A DNA stretch of 64,000 nucleotides from an uncultured Armatimonadota bacterium (GTDB taxonomy: Bacteria > Armatimonadota > Fimbriimonadia > Fimbriimonadales > Fimbriimonadaceae), in NCBI GenBank assembly GCA_903927025.1, contig CAIYLG010000014.1:218802-282801 (forward strand). The letters are read 5' to 3'. Under the pieces are notes generated by a model that saw nothing but the letters and a program-made list of their open reading frames with translations, ran no database searches and was not told the origin of the DNA. How positions within the stretch are numbered: position 1 is the stretch's first letter; every line of letters starts with the position of its first letter. This document shows positions 1 to 9,353 of the stretch, in pieces. The translations under genes were made by a program, and so were the position numbers.

Positions 1-338
1 GATTTGTCGAGCACAATTGCTGCGTAAAAGTTCGAGTTGGCTGGGCTTGGGACGTACTCCGCTATTTCGAGCAGATAATCCTCACCACCGATATCACCGA
101 GGTTGCCTCGGTCCATCAGTTCCGCCTTCAGCGTGAGGATATCGATGGGCTTGTGGTTGTGGATGAGCTGTTTCATCGCCCGATAGATCAGGCGATGGGC
201 AGGGCGGTAGAAATCTCCCTCGTCGAGAATGGTGACGATTTCTTCTGCGGCTCTCTCCGAGAGGAGCATTGAGCCCAGCGTGCTCATCTCGGCTTCATAG
301 CTATAAAGGGGTGTTAGTTCATCCGGACTGAAGGACAA
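1..338 (-). CDS. dnaB: Replicative DNA helicase DnaB, N-terminal part (cut by window edge)
   Basis: The reverse strand encodes the start of a DnaB-type replicative helicase, the hexameric motor that unwinds DNA at the fork. Only about 112 residues are present, covering the N-terminal all-helical domain that binds primase. The reading passes through EAEMSTLGSMLLSERAAEEI, then DFYRPAHRLIYRAM and PIDILTLKAEL, and ends in EYVPSPANSNFYAAIVLDK, all typical of the family. The Walker A/B RecA-like domain lies beyond base 1. I chose a TTG start at 338 because an AGGAG ribosome-binding site sits about 7 bases upstream (341-349) and the family N-terminus begins near here. The zinc-ribbon gene at 375-707 lies just upstream on the same strand, 36 bases away, so the two may be cotranscribed. 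Confidence 0.88.
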   Translation of the reverse strand, partial: MSFSPDELTPLYSYEAEMSTLGSMLLSERAAEEIVTILDEGDFYRPAHRLIYRAMKQLIHNHKPIDILTLKAELMDRGNLGDIGGEDYLLEIAEYVPSPANSNFYAAIVLDK

Positions 339-374
339 TGGAGGCTCCTAGGGGCTTCCATTATAGTTGAGGAT

Positions 375-707
375 TTAGGTGTTTCTCGGTCTCGGTTTCC
401 GCACATTTCCCCTAAGGAATGTGGCAAACCTCATGGCAAGAGTTCGAAACCAGGATTTTCTCGATGTGGCCGGCAGGCTTTCAAACATGGCGCTTGCCAA
501 CTCGGGAAGTCGCTCAAACAGTTCCTGAACGCCTGCCTCCACCTCACTCTCAGAGGTGTCAAAGTTCCCGCGCCAACGACAAACAAAGCATTCTTTGTTC
601 GAAATGATATTTACGGCACCGCACAGCGTACATCGCTTGAGCGTGTGGGAACTAACGATTCGTTTCGTTTCCCACCGGATGTCTCGCTCGTCTGTCTTCC
701 TATTCAT
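375..707 (-). CDS. Small zinc-ribbon protein of unknown function, upstream of dnaB
   Basis: This encodes 110 residues that I do not recognise as a named family. Near residues 26-43 there is one CxxC-x10-CxxC zinc knuckle (CTLC and CFVC). It follows a basic N-terminus and is itself followed by an acidic helical stretch and a basic tail rich in Arg/Lys/Pro (KPRPRNT at the end). A single zinc ribbon between charged flanks would suit a nucleic-acid or protein-binding adaptor, but that is inference. The gene is on the same strand as dnaB and ends 36 bases before its start. The ATG at 707 is the first start in frame. The longest competing frames on the other strand lack recognisable motifs, which is why I prefer this one. 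Confidence 0.6.
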   Translation of the reverse strand: MNRKTDERDIRWETKRIVSSHTLKRCTLCGAVNIISNKECFVCRWRGNFDTSESEVEAGVQELFERLPELASAMFESLPATSRKSWFRTLAMRFATFLRGNVRKPRPRNT

Positions 708-751
708 TCTGCTACCATCGGGGCGGGGCGCAACTGTCGCTTGGTCTTCCC

Positions 752-1678
752 GTGATGCGTTTCAACCTGTCAACAATGAGCCGTGCTCTGCAGTTTCGAT
801 ATACCGACGATGAGCGTCTGTATACCGACCACGATGGGCGGAGAGTCATTGTAGATGTCGAAGGCTCCGGGGAGATGCGCTTGATGCATGCCGAACCTGA
901 TGTCCTAACTGTTAGAGAGGGGGAACCGCCCCAGATGTTCTGCCCAAAGTTCGAAGATGGCTCAATAGTCCTAGCAGAAGGTCCTGGACCGACCCACATA
1001 CAGGTTGCGTTTCCTTTTATCCCAAATCTTTCGAGCGCAAAGTCTGAAGAGGTTGCCCTTCCGATTCGAGGTTGCGGTTGGCTGATCGGTGCCTCAAATC
1101 GGGTCGTGGTGGACGACTTGCACGAATGGTCCCCCGATCCATCACCGCAATTTCCTGTGCCATACCGTCTCGGGGCCGAGGGATCGGGTTGGGTGACAGT
1201 CGTTCCTGTCTCTAACTTGCGGTGTGAGTTGGCTTCAGCATTTGACATCGATGACGACGCTGGGCGACGGACGCACCACTTTCAAGTCCAGAATTTGAGT
1301 GCTGTGCGCGTCTTAGAGTCTCAGTTCGAAGACGGTGCCGTACGAGCTGCATCCGTCGCCTGCCACCTTAACGCGGCTGAGTTTGAAGTTGAATTTCCAT
1401 CCAACAATATCGGCATCCTTCTTCGGAAGATTTACGATAGGTTTCATGGCCGCCAACGAGCACGAGTTTTGATCGACGGCATCTTTGCAGGTTGGTGGTA
1501 CGAGCCTGGAGAGGATAGAAAGTATCGGTGGCACGTCTCCGATTTCGGTGTTCCGGCATCCCTTACAGAGGGGAAAGCGAAGGTTCGAATCACGGTTGAT
1601 CCTCCGGCGGGAGTTGCGCTTTGGAGCCTGTCACGGATAGAGGTTTATGTGCTCCGGCCCAACGGCGGGATCCTATGA
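752..1678 (+). CDS. Hypothetical protein with DUF2961-like C-terminal beta domain
   Basis: This is a 308-residue soluble protein with no visible signal peptide or membrane segment. The C-terminal third (about residues 225-305) resembles the second beta-sandwich of DUF2961 proteins. Marker residues are the run DRFHGRQRARVLIDGIFAGW, then WYEPGEDRKYRW and a distal DFGVPASLTEGK; in that family this domain accompanies carbohydrate-active folds. The first 200 residues are beta-rich and not recognisable to me. No ribosome-binding site is obvious, so the start could be the ATG at 752, 755 or 776. A 178-residue frame on the opposite strand (712-1248) overlaps it. I reject that frame because this one shows a conserved domain. 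Function is unknown and a role in carbohydrate binding is inference only. Confidence 0.65.
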   Translation: MMRFNLSTMSRALQFRYTDDERLYTDHDGRRVIVDVEGSGEMRLMHAEPDVLTVREGEPPQMFCPKFEDGSIVLAEGPGPTHIQVAFPFIPNLSSAKSEEVALPIRGCGWLIGASNRVVVDDLHEWSPDPSPQFPVPYRLGAEGSGWVTVVPVSNLRCELASAFDIDDDAGRRTHHFQVQNLSAVRVLESQFEDGAVRAASVACHLNAAEFEVEFPSNNIGILLRKIYDRFHGRQRARVLIDGIFAGWWYEPGEDRKYRWHVSDFGVPASLTEGKAKVRITVDPPAGVALWSLSRIEVYVLRPNGGIL

Positions 1679-1754
1679 GCCGACGCTTGACTCTGTAGCC
1701 CAGGCTCAAAATTAGCTACACAGGTCGCGATGCAGGGTTAAATTGAGCCCCACC

Positions 1755-2663
1755 ATGTCTAAATCACTCGGTCCTAGCCAGGTGGATCCCCTCAAGCGGC
1801 AAGCATCGCTTGTATCTTTGGTCGGCAACCTCTGCCTCACTATCATAAAGACCGCCGCTGCCGTTCTGACCGGCTCCCTGAGCCTGATCTCGGAAAGCAT
1901 CCATTCGGCGATTGATTTGGTCGCCTCTATTGTCACGTTCATCTCCGTGCGGGCTGCGGCACTTCCACCCGACGAAGAGCACCCCTATGGGCATGGGAAA
2001 ATTGAGAGCCTCGCTGGGTTTGGCGAGGCGATCTTTCTGCTGATGGTGGTGCTGTACATCGTGGTGGAGTCCGTGGAGCGACTCATTCATGGTGGTCAGG
2101 TACGACATCTAAACGTTGGAATCTGGATCATGGCTGTCAGCGCGGCGGTGAGCTTTGGGGGGGGCTTCTACATGCGAAGGGTCGCTAGTAAGACGGAGAG
2201 CATGGCGCTGCAATCGAATGCTCGTCACCAACTCATTGATTTTGCGACAAGCGTGGGAGTCTTGTTGGCGCTTGCGACTGCCAAGCTGACTGGATGGCAG
2301 CAGGCCGATGCGTACTTCGCCCTGGGATTGGCGGTATGGATCGCCTTCAATGCTTATGTCATCGGACGAGAATGTGCGGAGCAACTAATCGATCGACGTG
2401 TGACCGACGAGGATCTCCAGCAGATAATCGCCATTCTGGAGTCTGGTGACGGGATGTTGAGCTACCACCATCTCCGATCACGACACAGCGGCAATGTTCA
2501 CTACGTGGATGTGCACATTGTCGTGCCAAACACCTGGACGGTCGTGCAGGGGCACAACTTAGCCGACTCGCTGGAGAAGCAAATTCAGGCAACATTGACG
2601 CCGGCTCAGGTCGTGATTCATATCGACCCATACGACGAGCAAAAGGCTCTCGGACGCAAATGA
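1755..2663 (+). CDS. Cation diffusion facilitator (CDF) family metal exporter
   Basis: This is a CDF-family secondary transporter that exports divalent metal (Zn, Fe, Mn, Co or Cd in known members) in exchange for protons across the inner membrane. The six expected membrane segments fill the first two thirds. The transmembrane metal-site motif on the second helix is HSAID and the second site is also readable. The family HPYGHGKIE motif follows the third segment, and a cytoplasmic C-terminal domain has YHHLRSRHSG and HYVDVHI. The total of about 302 residues is normal. I prefer the ATG at 1755; a TTG at 1743 in the same frame would add four residues and cannot be excluded. It is followed 19 bases later by the DinB-fold gene. 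The metal cannot be assigned from sequence alone. Confidence 0.9.
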   Translation: MSKSLGPSQVDPLKRQASLVSLVGNLCLTIIKTAAAVLTGSLSLISESIHSAIDLVASIVTFISVRAAALPPDEEHPYGHGKIESLAGFGEAIFLLMVVLYIVVESVERLIHGGQVRHLNVGIWIMAVSAAVSFGGGFYMRRVASKTESMALQSNARHQLIDFATSVGVLLALATAKLTGWQQADAYFALGLAVWIAFNAYVIGRECAEQLIDRRVTDEDLQQIIAILESGDGMLSYHHLRSRHSGNVHYVDVHIVVPNTWTVVQGHNLADSLEKQIQATLTPAQVVIHIDPYDEQKALGRK

Positions 2664-2682
2664 ACTTCGGTATCCTTGCCGC

Positions 2683-3151
2683 ATGCATCCGTACCTTTTG
2701 CAAGGTCTGCCATTAGGGCCGATTCTGGTGCGTCGATTCGCGGAAAGGATCCCCGACTACCAACTGGACCACTGCTTTGAAGAGGACAGATTCACGACTC
2801 GTGAGGTCGTTGCCCACCTAGCCGACTGGGAAAAGCTGTTTCGGGCAAGAATGGAACTTGCACTTGCCACCCCAGGGGCCTCAATAACAGTTTATGAAGA
2901 AGGTGAGCGGGCCGAGGCAGAGCGGTATTGCGACCGGGATCTGTGCGATCAGCTCAACCTCTTCGAAGTCGAGCGTGCAAAGACGATTGATTTTCTAAGT
3001 GGCCTGTCCGGCGATCAGCTCCGATGCCCTTATCTCCATCCTTTCTTTGGAGTCATGGTTGTTGAGGACCAGGCCAATATGTTGCTGGGTCACGATCTGT
3101 ACCACGTCGAGCAGCTTAGTGCTTACCTCGACGCGGCATCAGAATTATGTG

Positions 3152-3156
<5 letters not shown>
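2683..3156 (+). CDS. DinB-superfamily four-helix protein
   Basis: This encodes 157 residues of the DinB/YfiT four-helix-bundle fold, a superfamily of metal-binding proteins that includes damage-inducible proteins and small thiol S-transferases. The three histidines expected for the metal site can be placed. One lies in VVAHLADWEK (about residue 45) and two in LLGHDLYHVEQL (about residues 132 and 136). No thiol or substrate specificity can be read from the sequence. The start ATG at 2683 lies 19 bases after the CDF exporter, so cotranscription is plausible. The stop codon lies inside a hairpin shared with the convergent enolase gene, whose own stop is only 4 bases away. Confidence 0.8.
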
Positions 3157-4558
<1,402 letters not shown>

Positions 4559-4566
4559 TTACTGTT

Positions 4567-5298
4567 ATGTCGCTCGCAATTGATAAAGAGAACTACCTTC
4601 TGCACAAGCTGCATTCTCTGACGGGGATTATTCCCGTGGGCTATTACATGGTTCAGCACCTTGTGCTGAATTCATTCACCATTGCGGGGCCAGAAAAGTT
4701 CAACGCAGTCATTGGCTTTTTCGAGTCAATGCCCAAGTTTTTCTTGTTGACCCTAGAAGTCTGCGCGATTTGGCTACCGTTGGTCTTCCACGCGGTTTAC
4801 GGAGTCTTCATTGTCTCGCGAGCCAAGCCCAACTACTTTGGAAGCGTCTACGGGTGGTCTCAGAACCTTATGTACACCCTCCAGCGCTGGACGGGGATCT
4901 TCCTGTTCCTCTTCCTCATCGTCCACGTCGTGACGACCACGGGAGCAAAATATCTGAAGGGTTCGGCATCTGTGATCGAATTTGATGCCTGGTACACCAA
5001 GCTTACGAGCCTTCACTACATTTGGCTGATTTTCTACATGGCGGGTGTTGCCGCGGCCTCATACCACTTGGCTTACGGTCTTTGGAACTTTGGAATTCGC
5101 TGGGGCATCACTGTTTCGGACAAGGCTCAGAACACGATGCAGCGGTTCGCTCTTGGCTTCTTCATCGTGGTGACCCTCATCGGATGGGGAGCTCTCGGAG
5201 GATTCCTGATTCACGGAAACCACACCACTCCTGCAGAATCAACTTCTGGTCAAGCTCAGGTGTCCCGAACGCACAGCCAGCTCTTGGCTACTCGATAA
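4567..5298 (+). CDS. sdhC: Succinate dehydrogenase cytochrome b subunit (b558 family)
   Basis: This is the membrane anchor of a succinate:quinone oxidoreductase of the Bacillus-like type: a single polypeptide with five membrane helices carrying haem b and the quinone site. The 243 residues begin LLHKLHSLTGIIPVGYYMVQ and contain candidate haem-ligand histidines in MVQHLV, FHAVYG, LIVHVV and SYHLAYG, one per helix. These histidine-bearing helices fit the b558 family. The C-terminal tail of about 25 residues is polar and Ser/Thr-rich. In most genomes sdhA and sdhB follow directly, but here the next gene is convergent and unrelated, so the catalytic subunits must lie outside this window. The start ATG at 4567 has no strong ribosome-binding site. 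Confidence 0.9.
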   Translation: MSLAIDKENYLLHKLHSLTGIIPVGYYMVQHLVLNSFTIAGPEKFNAVIGFFESMPKFFLLTLEVCAIWLPLVFHAVYGVFIVSRAKPNYFGSVYGWSQNLMYTLQRWTGIFLFLFLIVHVVTTTGAKYLKGSASVIEFDAWYTKLTSLHYIWLIFYMAGVAAASYHLAYGLWNFGIRWGITVSDKAQNTMQRFALGFFIVVTLIGWGALGGFLIHGNHTTPAESTSGQAQVSRTHSQLLATR

Positions 5299-5315
5299 AC
5301 CGAGGGAAGGCCGCT

Positions 5316-7277
5316 TTACTCCATCACAGTGGAGATTGCGGCCAAAACCTGCTCAACATCGGGCAATGCTGCATATTCATACACCGGATTGAATCCGATG
5401 TGAACGTCATCCCGCGTCACCAATTGAGGTGGGGATAGGAAGAGGTTAAAGCTCTCCGGCTTACTGGAGATCTCGGCAATCACCGCCTGCCCAAACCCAC
5501 ACGTTCGATTGTCTTCGTGTACCACGACGAGTCTCCCCGTCTTCTCCAGTGACTTTGTGATTGTTTCGTAGTCGCACGGCACAATCGAGCGCAAGTCGAT
5601 AATCTCGATCGATGCGTCCGATTTGGCGGCTGCCTCTTCGGCGAGTTCTATGCAGTTGCCCCAGGCCACAAGCGTTACGTCTGACCCTGCCCTCACAATC
5701 TTGGCTTTGCCAAACGGAACCGGTGGCACTGCCTTGATGTCGGACTGCTTTCGGAAGATGTGCTTGGGTACCAGAATAAATGTCGGGTCTTGAGACTGCA
5801 TTGCGGTCCAGAAGAGGCCGGCGGCATCTTCTGGCGTCGATGGGATGGCCACTCGGATACCTGGAGCGTGGGCTAGAGCCGCTTCATTGCTGTGGCTGTG
5901 CCAGAGCGAACCGCCTGGCAGATACGCGCCGTAGGGAGCGTAGATGACGAGTGGGCAAGTCCATTCGCCACCGGTTCGCCAGCGCAGAGTGGACATATTC
6001 GTCGTAATTTGATTCCAGCCTGGGGCGATGAAATCGATAAATTGGAGCTCGAACACCGGACGGTATCCATACGCTGCCATTCCGACCGCGACACCCATGA
6101 TAGTGGCTTCAGCGAGGGGTGAGTTAAACACCTGCTTCGGAAATGCGTCGCTAAGGCCCTTGGTCATCCCGAAAACTCCACCCTTAGGATCTTCGATATC
6201 TTCACCGAAGAACACGATTTTGGGGTCGCTTTCGAGAGCCTGCTTGAAGGTGCCATTGATCGCGGAGACCATAGTGGTCCGCTGGTCCGACTTAAGCGGT
6301 GGGGTCTCCGCAGTTGGCTCAGGACCAAAGCAGTTCGACAGCTTATCATCCGGCAGAGGATCAGGTTCCTTTTCAGCCTCCAGATAGTCAGCGTCAACCT
6401 GTTTTGCGGTGTCTTCCTGGAGCTGCTTCCACGCTTGTTCGGTTAATTCTCCCGATGCGATCAACTCGTTCGCCAGGAGCGTAAGCGGATCTCGCGCCGT
6501 CATCGCCTCAATTTCCTCCATGGGGCGATAGACGCGGTGGTCATCGCTGGAGGTGTGCGAAGAAAGTCGATCCAAATCCGCCCAAATCAGAGTGGGGCCA
6601 TGACCCGCTCGCGCCTTTTCTACGGCAGCGGAGGTTTCGTCAAACACCGTATCGGCGTTCCGCGCATCAATTTTTACGACCGCATCCTCGCTGAGAATGC
6701 CTAGGTTGAAGGGTAGGAATTTCGCAGTCGGGGTTGAGATGCCGTATTTGTTGTCCTCAACAATAAACACCACAGGAAGATTCTCCTGCACGGCAAAAGC
6801 GACCGCTTCAAAGAATTCACCCTGTCTGGAGGCGGCATCGCCGACGGTGGCCACGCAGACTGAATCGGTTCCAGCCAATTTCATTGCCCATGCCGTTCCG
6901 CAGGCAGGAAGCAGCGAGCCGCCGGTAGGCGTGCAGACGCTGAAGATGTTCTTTTCCCGGCTGGAGTAGTGACCGGGCATCTGACGACCCTGTGAGCTGC
7001 TGGATTTCTTCGCGAAGTAGGCCAACGCCAGATCGTAGTTGCTTACTCCACGAGCGAGGACGATCGACCGATCGCGGTAGTAGGGAAAGATGTAGTCATC
7101 GGGACGAAGGGTTAAGGAAACGGCTCCAAGAGCCTCATGACCCATGCCGCTGACCTGAAACCAGCCCTTGCTTTGACGGAGAAGAATTCCTTCTCGGCGG
7201 TCTCCCTCGCGGCTCAGAACCATGAGCTTGAGGAGATCGAGTTTTGAATAAGCCTTTTTGGCTGGTATGGCAGACAT
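5316..7277 (-). CDS. 2-oxo acid dehydrogenase E1 component, alpha and beta fused
   Basis: This 653-residue thiamine-diphosphate enzyme joins the E1 alpha and E1 beta subunits in one chain. It would decarboxylate a 2-oxo acid (branched-chain 2-oxo acid or pyruvate) and pass the acyl group to an E2 lipoyl enzyme. Alpha spans about residues 10-320, with GMGHEALGAVSL near 45 and the ThDP site at 146-176. Beta begins near 333 and contains GEDIEDPKGGVFGMTKGL, NSPLAEATIMGVAVGMAAYG and the C-terminal transketolase domain. The ThDP motif reads GDA...EDN rather than the usual GDG...NN. No E2 or E3 gene is adjacent, so the substrate cannot be inferred from context. A good ribosome-binding site (AGAGGT) precedes the ATG. 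It converges on sdhC with 17 bases between them. Confidence 0.9.
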   Translation of the reverse strand: MSAIPAKKAYSKLDLLKLMVLSREGDRREGILLRQSKGWFQVSGMGHEALGAVSLTLRPDDYIFPYYRDRSIVLARGVSNYDLALAYFAKKSSSSQGRQMPGHYSSREKNIFSVCTPTGGSLLPACGTAWAMKLAGTDSVCVATVGDAASRQGEFFEAVAFAVQENLPVVFIVEDNKYGISTPTAKFLPFNLGILSEDAVVKIDARNADTVFDETSAAVEKARAGHGPTLIWADLDRLSSHTSSDDHRVYRPMEEIEAMTARDPLTLLANELIASGELTEQAWKQLQEDTAKQVDADYLEAEKEPDPLPDDKLSNCFGPEPTAETPPLKSDQRTTMVSAINGTFKQALESDPKIVFFGEDIEDPKGGVFGMTKGLSDAFPKQVFNSPLAEATIMGVAVGMAAYGYRPVFELQFIDFIAPGWNQITTNMSTLRWRTGGEWTCPLVIYAPYGAYLPGGSLWHSHSNEAALAHAPGIRVAIPSTPEDAAGLFWTAMQSQDPTFILVPKHIFRKQSDIKAVPPVPFGKAKIVRAGSDVTLVAWGNCIELAEEAAAKSDASIEIIDLRSIVPCDYETITKSLEKTGRLVVVHEDNRTCGFGQAVIAEISSKPESFNLFLSPPQLVTRDDVHIGFNPVYEYAALPDVEQVLAAISTVME

Positions 7278-7334
7278 AGTTACCTCTTTCTTCGTTGAAT
7301 TGGGGCCGACTCTTCGCCAGTGAAGCAGAAAAGA

Positions 7335-7898
7335 TTATAGCTTGAGGATGCTTCCGTCCACCGCTATCCCCCTGTTTCCACCTGGGCGATTTGGGGCCGG
7401 CAAGAGGTGTTTGGGGTCTCCGTGGGCGTTTCGGGCAGTATCGCTTGAGTCAAAGATCAATGGAGTTTTGGGGTCCTTTAGGTCCCCCTTGTATTTACCG
7501 GCCGCCGCATCGTTCAATGCATAGCCAAACTGGGCAACTTTTGATGCCAGTGCGGGTGAAATAAATTTTTTCTCAGACTCACCTTTGGCGAGATCGGAGG
7601 CGGCCCCGTAATTCTTCAGCGCGTCCATCCAATTCGCGGCGAGGGGGAAGGCCCCTTCAGACTCGTGGTACATCATGAGCGCGGTGTACATCGCCTTGAG
7701 ATTCGTTTCCGTGCTGGCGTTGTACTTTCTCTCATCGTCTGGAGAAAGATACGCCTGAGCGAAGCCGTGGCTGAACAGAGTGCGGATATCCCGAAGGGTT
7801 CCTGTAAACCAGAGCACCGCAAACAGCACGACAAAGACCGCGCCGCAGCCGATGGACAGTCGCTTGACAACCTTTCCCCCTAAAGCCATAGGGAGCAT
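7335..7898 (-). CDS. Membrane-anchored protein, pseudopilin-like C-terminal region
   Basis: This 187-residue protein has one N-terminal membrane segment (about residues 13-32, rich in V, L and F) followed by a soluble domain. The stretch around residues 64-75 (NLKAMYTALMMY) and the closing GNRGIAVDGSILKL resemble the extracytoplasmic part of pseudopilin or DUF1559-type proteins, which end in a similar GG..VAFxDG pattern. It lacks the prepilin peptidase motif GFTLIE, so it is not a classical pseudopilin. It lies 57 bases upstream of the E1 gene on the same strand. Its ATG at 7898 is one base from the divergent ATG at 7900; a second ATG at 7889 is possible. Function is unknown. Confidence 0.6.
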   Translation of the reverse strand: MLPMALGGKVVKRLSIGCGAVFVVLFAVLWFTGTLRDIRTLFSHGFAQAYLSPDDERKYNASTETNLKAMYTALMMYHESEGAFPLAANWMDALKNYGAASDLAKGESEKKFISPALASKVAQFGYALNDAAAGKYKGDLKDPKTPLIFDSSDTARNAHGDPKHLLPAPNRPGGNRGIAVDGSILKL

Positions 7899-7899
7899 T

Positions 7900-8877
7900 A
7901 TGGCGCGAAGCCGTAAACTTACACCTGTGCTTCCACCCCGAATGAATTTGATTCAGTCACCAACGCCGCTTCATCGGCTCAACCGCCTTTCAGAGGAACT
8001 CGGCCTTGATGTTTGGATCAAGAGAGATGACTTGACGGGTTTTGCGATGGGAGGGAACAAGGGGAGAAAGCTTGAGTATTTGATAGCCGATGTATTGGCG
8101 CAGAAGGCGGAGGTAGTTGTCACGTGTGGGGCCGCACAATCTAACTTCATTCGACAATTAGGGGCCGCGTGCAGCATTTGCAGCGTCCATTGCGCGGCGG
8201 CAGTGATGGCAATGCCATTTGATATTCAGGCGCCTGAAGGTGCTGCTATCGAAGAAGGAGGCAACCTCGTTCTGGATGAGCTCCTGGGAGTGGATCTAAG
8301 ATTCCACCCGAACGGCACTTGGGATCACCTCGACGTTCTTGCGGAGCAGCTTGCGGTGGAGTTTGAGAGGGAGGGGAAGCGGACCTATCGACTTCCGGTG
8401 GGTGGGTCTTCTCCGTTAGGCGCCTACGCTTTCATCAAAGCGGCGGAAGAACTCACTGAGTCGTTCGATTTCATCGTCTTCGCCAGTTCGAGCGGAAGCA
8501 CCCATACTGGCCTCCAGACTGCCTTTAGGGACACTGGAACAAGGATTCTTGGCATCGCCTGCGATCCTGAGCCCGAAATCGCTGAGGATTTCGCTGAGCT
8601 TTCATCAGGGCTGAATGGAATGGATCCAACCTTTCCTAAGCTTGATGCGGGTGACTATCAACTGAATTTCGACTACGTCGGGCCGGGGTACGGGATTCCT
8701 AGTGCTGAGGGGAATGCGGCGATACGGCTGCTCGCAAGAACCGAAGGCATCTTTCTAGATCCGATCTATTCTGGAAAGGCGTTTGCAGGCTTGCTGGACC
8801 TTGCGGAAAGGGGCCAGATATCTGGAAAGGTTTTGTTTTGGCACACAGGAGGAACGCCGGGGCTGTTTGTCCACTAG
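7900..8877 (+). CDS. PLP-dependent D-cysteine desulfhydrase / ACC deaminase family protein
   Basis: This 325-residue enzyme belongs to the fold-type II PLP family that contains D-cysteine desulfhydrase and 1-aminocyclopropane-1-carboxylate deaminase. The PLP lysine lies in FAMGGNKGRKLEYLIAD. Further marks are TCGAAQSNFIRQLGAA, a glycine-rich phosphate loop (FASSSGSTHTGL) and GKAFAGLLDL near the C-terminus. Known members release ammonia from D-cysteine or ACC, and sequence reading cannot separate them. I chose the ATG at 7900 because GGGAG precedes it closely; the ATG at 7942 has no ribosome-binding site. Its stop TAG overlaps the stop of the convergent DUF2752 gene within the four bases CTAG (8874-8877). 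Confidence 0.85.
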   Translation: MARSRKLTPVLPPRMNLIQSPTPLHRLNRLSEELGLDVWIKRDDLTGFAMGGNKGRKLEYLIADVLAQKAEVVVTCGAAQSNFIRQLGAACSICSVHCAAAVMAMPFDIQAPEGAAIEEGGNLVLDELLGVDLRFHPNGTWDHLDVLAEQLAVEFEREGKRTYRLPVGGSSPLGAYAFIKAAEELTESFDFIVFASSSGSTHTGLQTAFRDTGTRILGIACDPEPEIAEDFAELSSGLNGMDPTFPKLDAGDYQLNFDYVGPGYGIPSAEGNAAIRLLARTEGIFLDPIYSGKAFAGLLDLAERGQISGKVLFWHTGGTPGLFVH

Positions 8878-8891
8878 CGCTTCTGGACAAA
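8866..8891. terminator. Hairpin with both convergent stop codons in its loop
   Basis: TTTGTCCA at 8866-8873 is a perfect inverted repeat of TGGACAAA at 8884-8891, giving an 8-bp stem and 10-base loop. The loop opens with CTAG, which holds the stop codons of both convergent genes. The stem halves are the last codons of each gene. No T-run follows except the stem itself. Two-way termination is inferred. Confidence 0.55.
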
Positions 8892-9353
8892 GCTGGACAT
8901 CATCCGCTCGCCGTCAGTCGCAAAGTGGGGCGACATCACCATTCTGGCGATTCCGAATACAACAAACGCTCCGAGACCCCAATTGATGAATTGCGTGAAC
9001 TTCACCGAATCGGAACGGAATTTCAGACCTTTCACATAACCGTAAAGGGATATGAAGGCGGTTGCGGTGAAAACCATGTACGCGATCGGCCCAAGCGGAT
9101 GAGCATGAAAAGCCTCAGCAAAATGACCGTGGATAAAGGCAGTCCAACTTGTCGTGAGTCCGCACCCAGGGCAAGGACGGTCAAAGAAGAGGACGCTGGG
9201 ACAGGGTGGAAGCCCTAATTGCTGATGGGTGCCGTGCCCGCTCTTATCCGGAGTTAGGACCGCGCCGGTGAGGGTCACGCCAAACCAGATGCCAAACCAA
9301 ACAATTTGGTTCAGGAGCTTCTTTCGTTCATAGCCTGGTTCAAGCAGCTCCAT
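8874..9353 (-). CDS. DUF2752 membrane protein
   Basis: This encodes about 159 residues of the DUF2752 family, small inner-membrane proteins of unknown function. The family motif is PCPSVLFFDRPCPGCGLTTS, with the conserved PCPGCGxT core that may bind metal. Two to three hydrophobic segments flank it (about residues 15-32, 85-105 and 122-142). I placed the start at the ATG at 9353, which overlaps the truB 3' end by 14 bases, with GTGAG about 8 bases upstream. The frame stays open to 9440, but the extra 29 residues would lie inside truB and have no membrane character. It is probably translated from the nrnA-truB transcript. In other genomes this family is often near uncharacterised membrane proteins, so context adds little. 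Confidence 0.8.
   Translation of the reverse strand: MELLEPGYERKKLLNQIVWFGIWFGVTLTGAVLTPDKSGHGTHQQLGLPPCPSVLFFDRPCPGCGLTTSWTAFIHGHFAEAFHAHPLGPIAYMVFTATAFISLYGYVKGLKFRSDSVKFTQFINWGLGAFVVFGIARMVMSPHFATDGERMMSSFVQKR

Noticed and set aside
712..1248. A 178-codon open frame on the minus strand
   Set aside because: It overlaps the plus-strand frame with a DUF2961-like domain, and its translation is Ser/Arg/Pro-rich with no recognisable motif.
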